Shown here piece after piece: positions 62,656 to 64,000 of a stretch of 64,000 nt of DNA. Source of the DNA: Sphingomonadaceae bacterium (GTDB lineage Bacteria > Pseudomonadota > Alphaproteobacteria > Sphingomonadales > Sphingomonadaceae); contig CANFXW010000016.1 of NCBI GenBank assembly GCA_947451145.1, positions 1-64,000 on the forward strand. Direction: 5' to 3'. How positions within the stretch are numbered: the first letter of the stretch is position 1; the number at the start of each line of letters is the position of its first letter. The translations under genes and the position numbers were made by a program. Below the pieces are notes generated by a model that was given only the letters and a program-made list of their open reading frames with translations, was not told the origin of the DNA and searched no databases.

Positions 62656-63468
62656 TCAGGCGCCGAGTTTGACGAGCAGTTCGCTCACCTTGTCGGCAGC
62701 CCGCCGGGTGGCTTCGAGCCGCCCCTCGGCATCAATTCTTGGTCCGATCAGTTCGAGGTCGAAGGCGCCAGTGTAACCGGCCCTCAAAATCCAGTCGAAC
62801 AGGCGCTCGAGAGGAATATTGCCATCGCCCGGCACAGCGCGGCAGGGCAGGCCGCGGTCACCATAAACATAGTCGCCCACCTGCACGAGGTGGGTGCGCG
62901 GCGCGGCGCGCTCGATGGTCTGCTTGAGCCCGGCTTCGGTCCAGCAGGCGAAAAGATCGATGCAGACGCCGAGCCCGGCGATTTCGGCCAGCTCCACTGT
63001 ATCGCGCAAGTTGTGGACGAGGTGGGCATCGGCATAAAGCGGCGAGGCTGTTTCGATCATCAGCTCGAGTCCGGCCGCCTTGGTCTGTGCGAGGCTTGGC
63101 GCAATGGCCCGGGCGAAGAGGCCCGCCGCCTCTTCCCAGATCAGGTCACCATGCCCGCCGGTCATCAAGTAGATCGATTGGCCGCCCAGCCCTGAAACAG
63201 CGTCGATCACCTTGCCCAGTTTGGCGCGCTGCTCAGCCCAGACTTCCTCATCCGGGCCCTGCGGACCGGCAAACTGGAAGACGTGCGTCATGCTCTCGAG
63301 CCGGTAACCGCCTCCGGCAACAATACCATGCGCCACACCCAAGTCAGCAGGCAGAAGCTGGCTCGTAAAGGCAATGCGCGCCGGCTTGAGCGTGCGCCAA
63401 TGCTCTGCCATGCGCGGCAGATCATCGCCGGGAAAGCAAAGGGCGTTGACGCTCACTCTTTCGTGCAT
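62656..63468 (-). CDS. Sugar phosphate isomerase/epimerase-like TIM-barrel protein
   Basis: A 270-residue AP-endonuclease-2-fold TIM barrel. SIYLMTGGHGDLIWEEAAG, IETASPLYADAHLV, GVCIDLFACW and FDLELIGP fit the metal-site pattern of IolE, hydroxypyruvate isomerase and related enzymes. The substrate is unknown. The ATG at 63468 is four bases after the sulfotransferase stop; a start at 63522 would overlap that gene. Confidence 0.84.
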   Translation of the reverse strand: MHERVSVNALCFPGDDLPRMAEHWRTLKPARIAFTSQLLPADLGVAHGIVAGGGYRLESMTHVFQFAGPQGPDEEVWAEQRAKLGKVIDAVSGLGGQSIYLMTGGHGDLIWEEAAGLFARAIAPSLAQTKAAGLELMIETASPLYADAHLVHNLRDTVELAEIAGLGVCIDLFACWTEAGLKQTIERAAPRTHLVQVGDYVYGDRGLPCRAVPGDGNIPLERLFDWILRAGYTGAFDLELIGPRIDAEGRLEATRRAADKVSELLVKLGA

Positions 63469-63472
63469 GGCC

Positions 63473-64000
63473 TCAGCCCCTGTTCTCGATGTCGATGCCA
63501 AAGCGTTCGCGATAGGGGGCAAACTCTTCGTGCAAAGCGGCGATGTCCTCGCCGATCACTGCGGTTGTGTATTTGAACTTGCCGTAACGGTCGCTCTTGT
63601 TGTCACGCAGATAGGCGCGCATCGCCTGCTCGAACTCGAGCGTGAAAGGCATGTTATATCGCGCATAATAGCCCCTGATGACCGCAATCGGATCGGCTAC
63701 GAAATCGGCGTAGCGCACATGGTGCACACGCGGATCATCGAGATAGGGACTGGCGAGAGCGGCAGCGATGCTGGCGCGGCTCTGCGCGAGATAGGTCTTC
63801 GCGGTCTTTGGCCAGTCAACGCTTCCCGACATGCCTTCGTCGAGTTCTCCGGCCATCACGATGCGCGAGGCGATGACTTGCACCGGGTCGCGATGCGTCC
63901 AGATCAGCTTGGCATCGGGATAGGCCGCAAACATCGCGTCGAGCCTGCCGCTGTGAAAGCCCTTGAGCACCCAGTGCTTCTTCGGGCGGGCATATTGACA
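63473..64000 (-). CDS. Sulfotransferase, C-terminal part (cut by window edge)
   Basis: About 176 residues run to the window edge; the start lies beyond 64000. WVLKGFHSGRLDAMFAAYPD and IWTHRDPVQVIASRIV match the sulfotransferase pattern LKxPxH...YPDAKxIxxHRDPxxVxxS, with Arg and Ser for the 3'-phosphate of PAPS. The N-terminal PAPS loop is outside the window. It heads the run with the isomerase and the DUF1214 protein. Confidence 0.82.
   Translation of the reverse strand, partial: CQYARPKKHWVLKGFHSGRLDAMFAAYPDAKLIWTHRDPVQVIASRIVMAGELDEGMSGSVDWPKTAKTYLAQSRASIAAALASPYLDDPRVHHVRYADFVADPIAVIRGYYARYNMPFTLEFEQAMRAYLRDNKSDRYGKFKYTTAVIGEDIAALHEEFAPYRERFGIDIENRG

Overview
The window looks like chromosomal DNA of a GC-rich alphaproteobacterium of the order Sphingomonadales (Novosphingobium or an Erythrobacteraceae relative is my best guess). 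The reasons are the RcdA-type cell-cycle protein, the fbcFBC-type cytochrome bc1 operon, many TonB-dependent receptors, an isoquinoline-oxidoreductase-type molybdenum hydroxylase, TPR-sulfotransferases, and TGCGA-N5-TCGCA iron-box-like palindromes. The genus is an inference; there is no rRNA or other phylogenetic marker gene. I see no tRNA, rRNA, CRISPR array, insertion sequence or intact prophage, and no gene-free stretch longer than about 285 bp.

Region 1 (0-19.8 kb) is mostly housekeeping. It holds a divergent PEP carboxylase, a phospholipase-D-family protein, an L,D-transpeptidase, a minus-strand run ptsP - rodZ-like - cpoB-like - tilS, two divergent YdcH-like genes, rcdA, glpK, a metallo-beta-lactamase-fold hydrolase, nadA, lipB, two predicted transporters or membrane proteins, a phospholipid-methyltransferase-like gene and an ArsC-family gene. 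Region 2 (19.8-28.7 kb) starts with a siderophore-type TonB receptor behind two tandem Fur-like palindromes. It is followed on the other strand by an envelope operon (M48-TPR peptidase, DsbA-like oxidoreductase, second M48-like peptidase, orphan 2Fe-2S protein), a PAS-like protein, an MFS transporter and a DUF1289 gene.

Region 3 (28.6-35.7 kb) is a surface-polysaccharide locus with three glycosyltransferases and a WcaF-like acetyltransferase. Two phage-tail-like genes (a beta-helix tailspike-like protein and a small virion-like protein) sit at the head of the same minus-strand transcription unit. Region 4 (35.7-48.5 kb) has apt, the petABC bc1 operon with a clear terminator, pgeF-pepN, an SDR epimerase, a DMT transporter, threonine aldolase, a small acetyltransferase, a large secreted hydrolase-like protein and an unusual peroxiredoxin.

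Region 5 (48.8-64 kb) is the most accessory part. It holds an iorAB-type hydroxylase, a TPR-sulfotransferase, then on the plus strand an amino-acid permease, a TonB receptor behind an 18-bp palindrome, and a 1305-residue Pls/PosA-type single-module NRPS (adenylation, carrier, then three membrane-linked acyltransferase-like domains). A minus-strand run of sulfotransferase (cut by the window edge), TIM-barrel isomerase and DUF1214 protein closes the window. The permease - receptor - synthetase trio is the best candidate for an undescribed small system, making and possibly recapturing an amino-acid homopolymer or a related amide.
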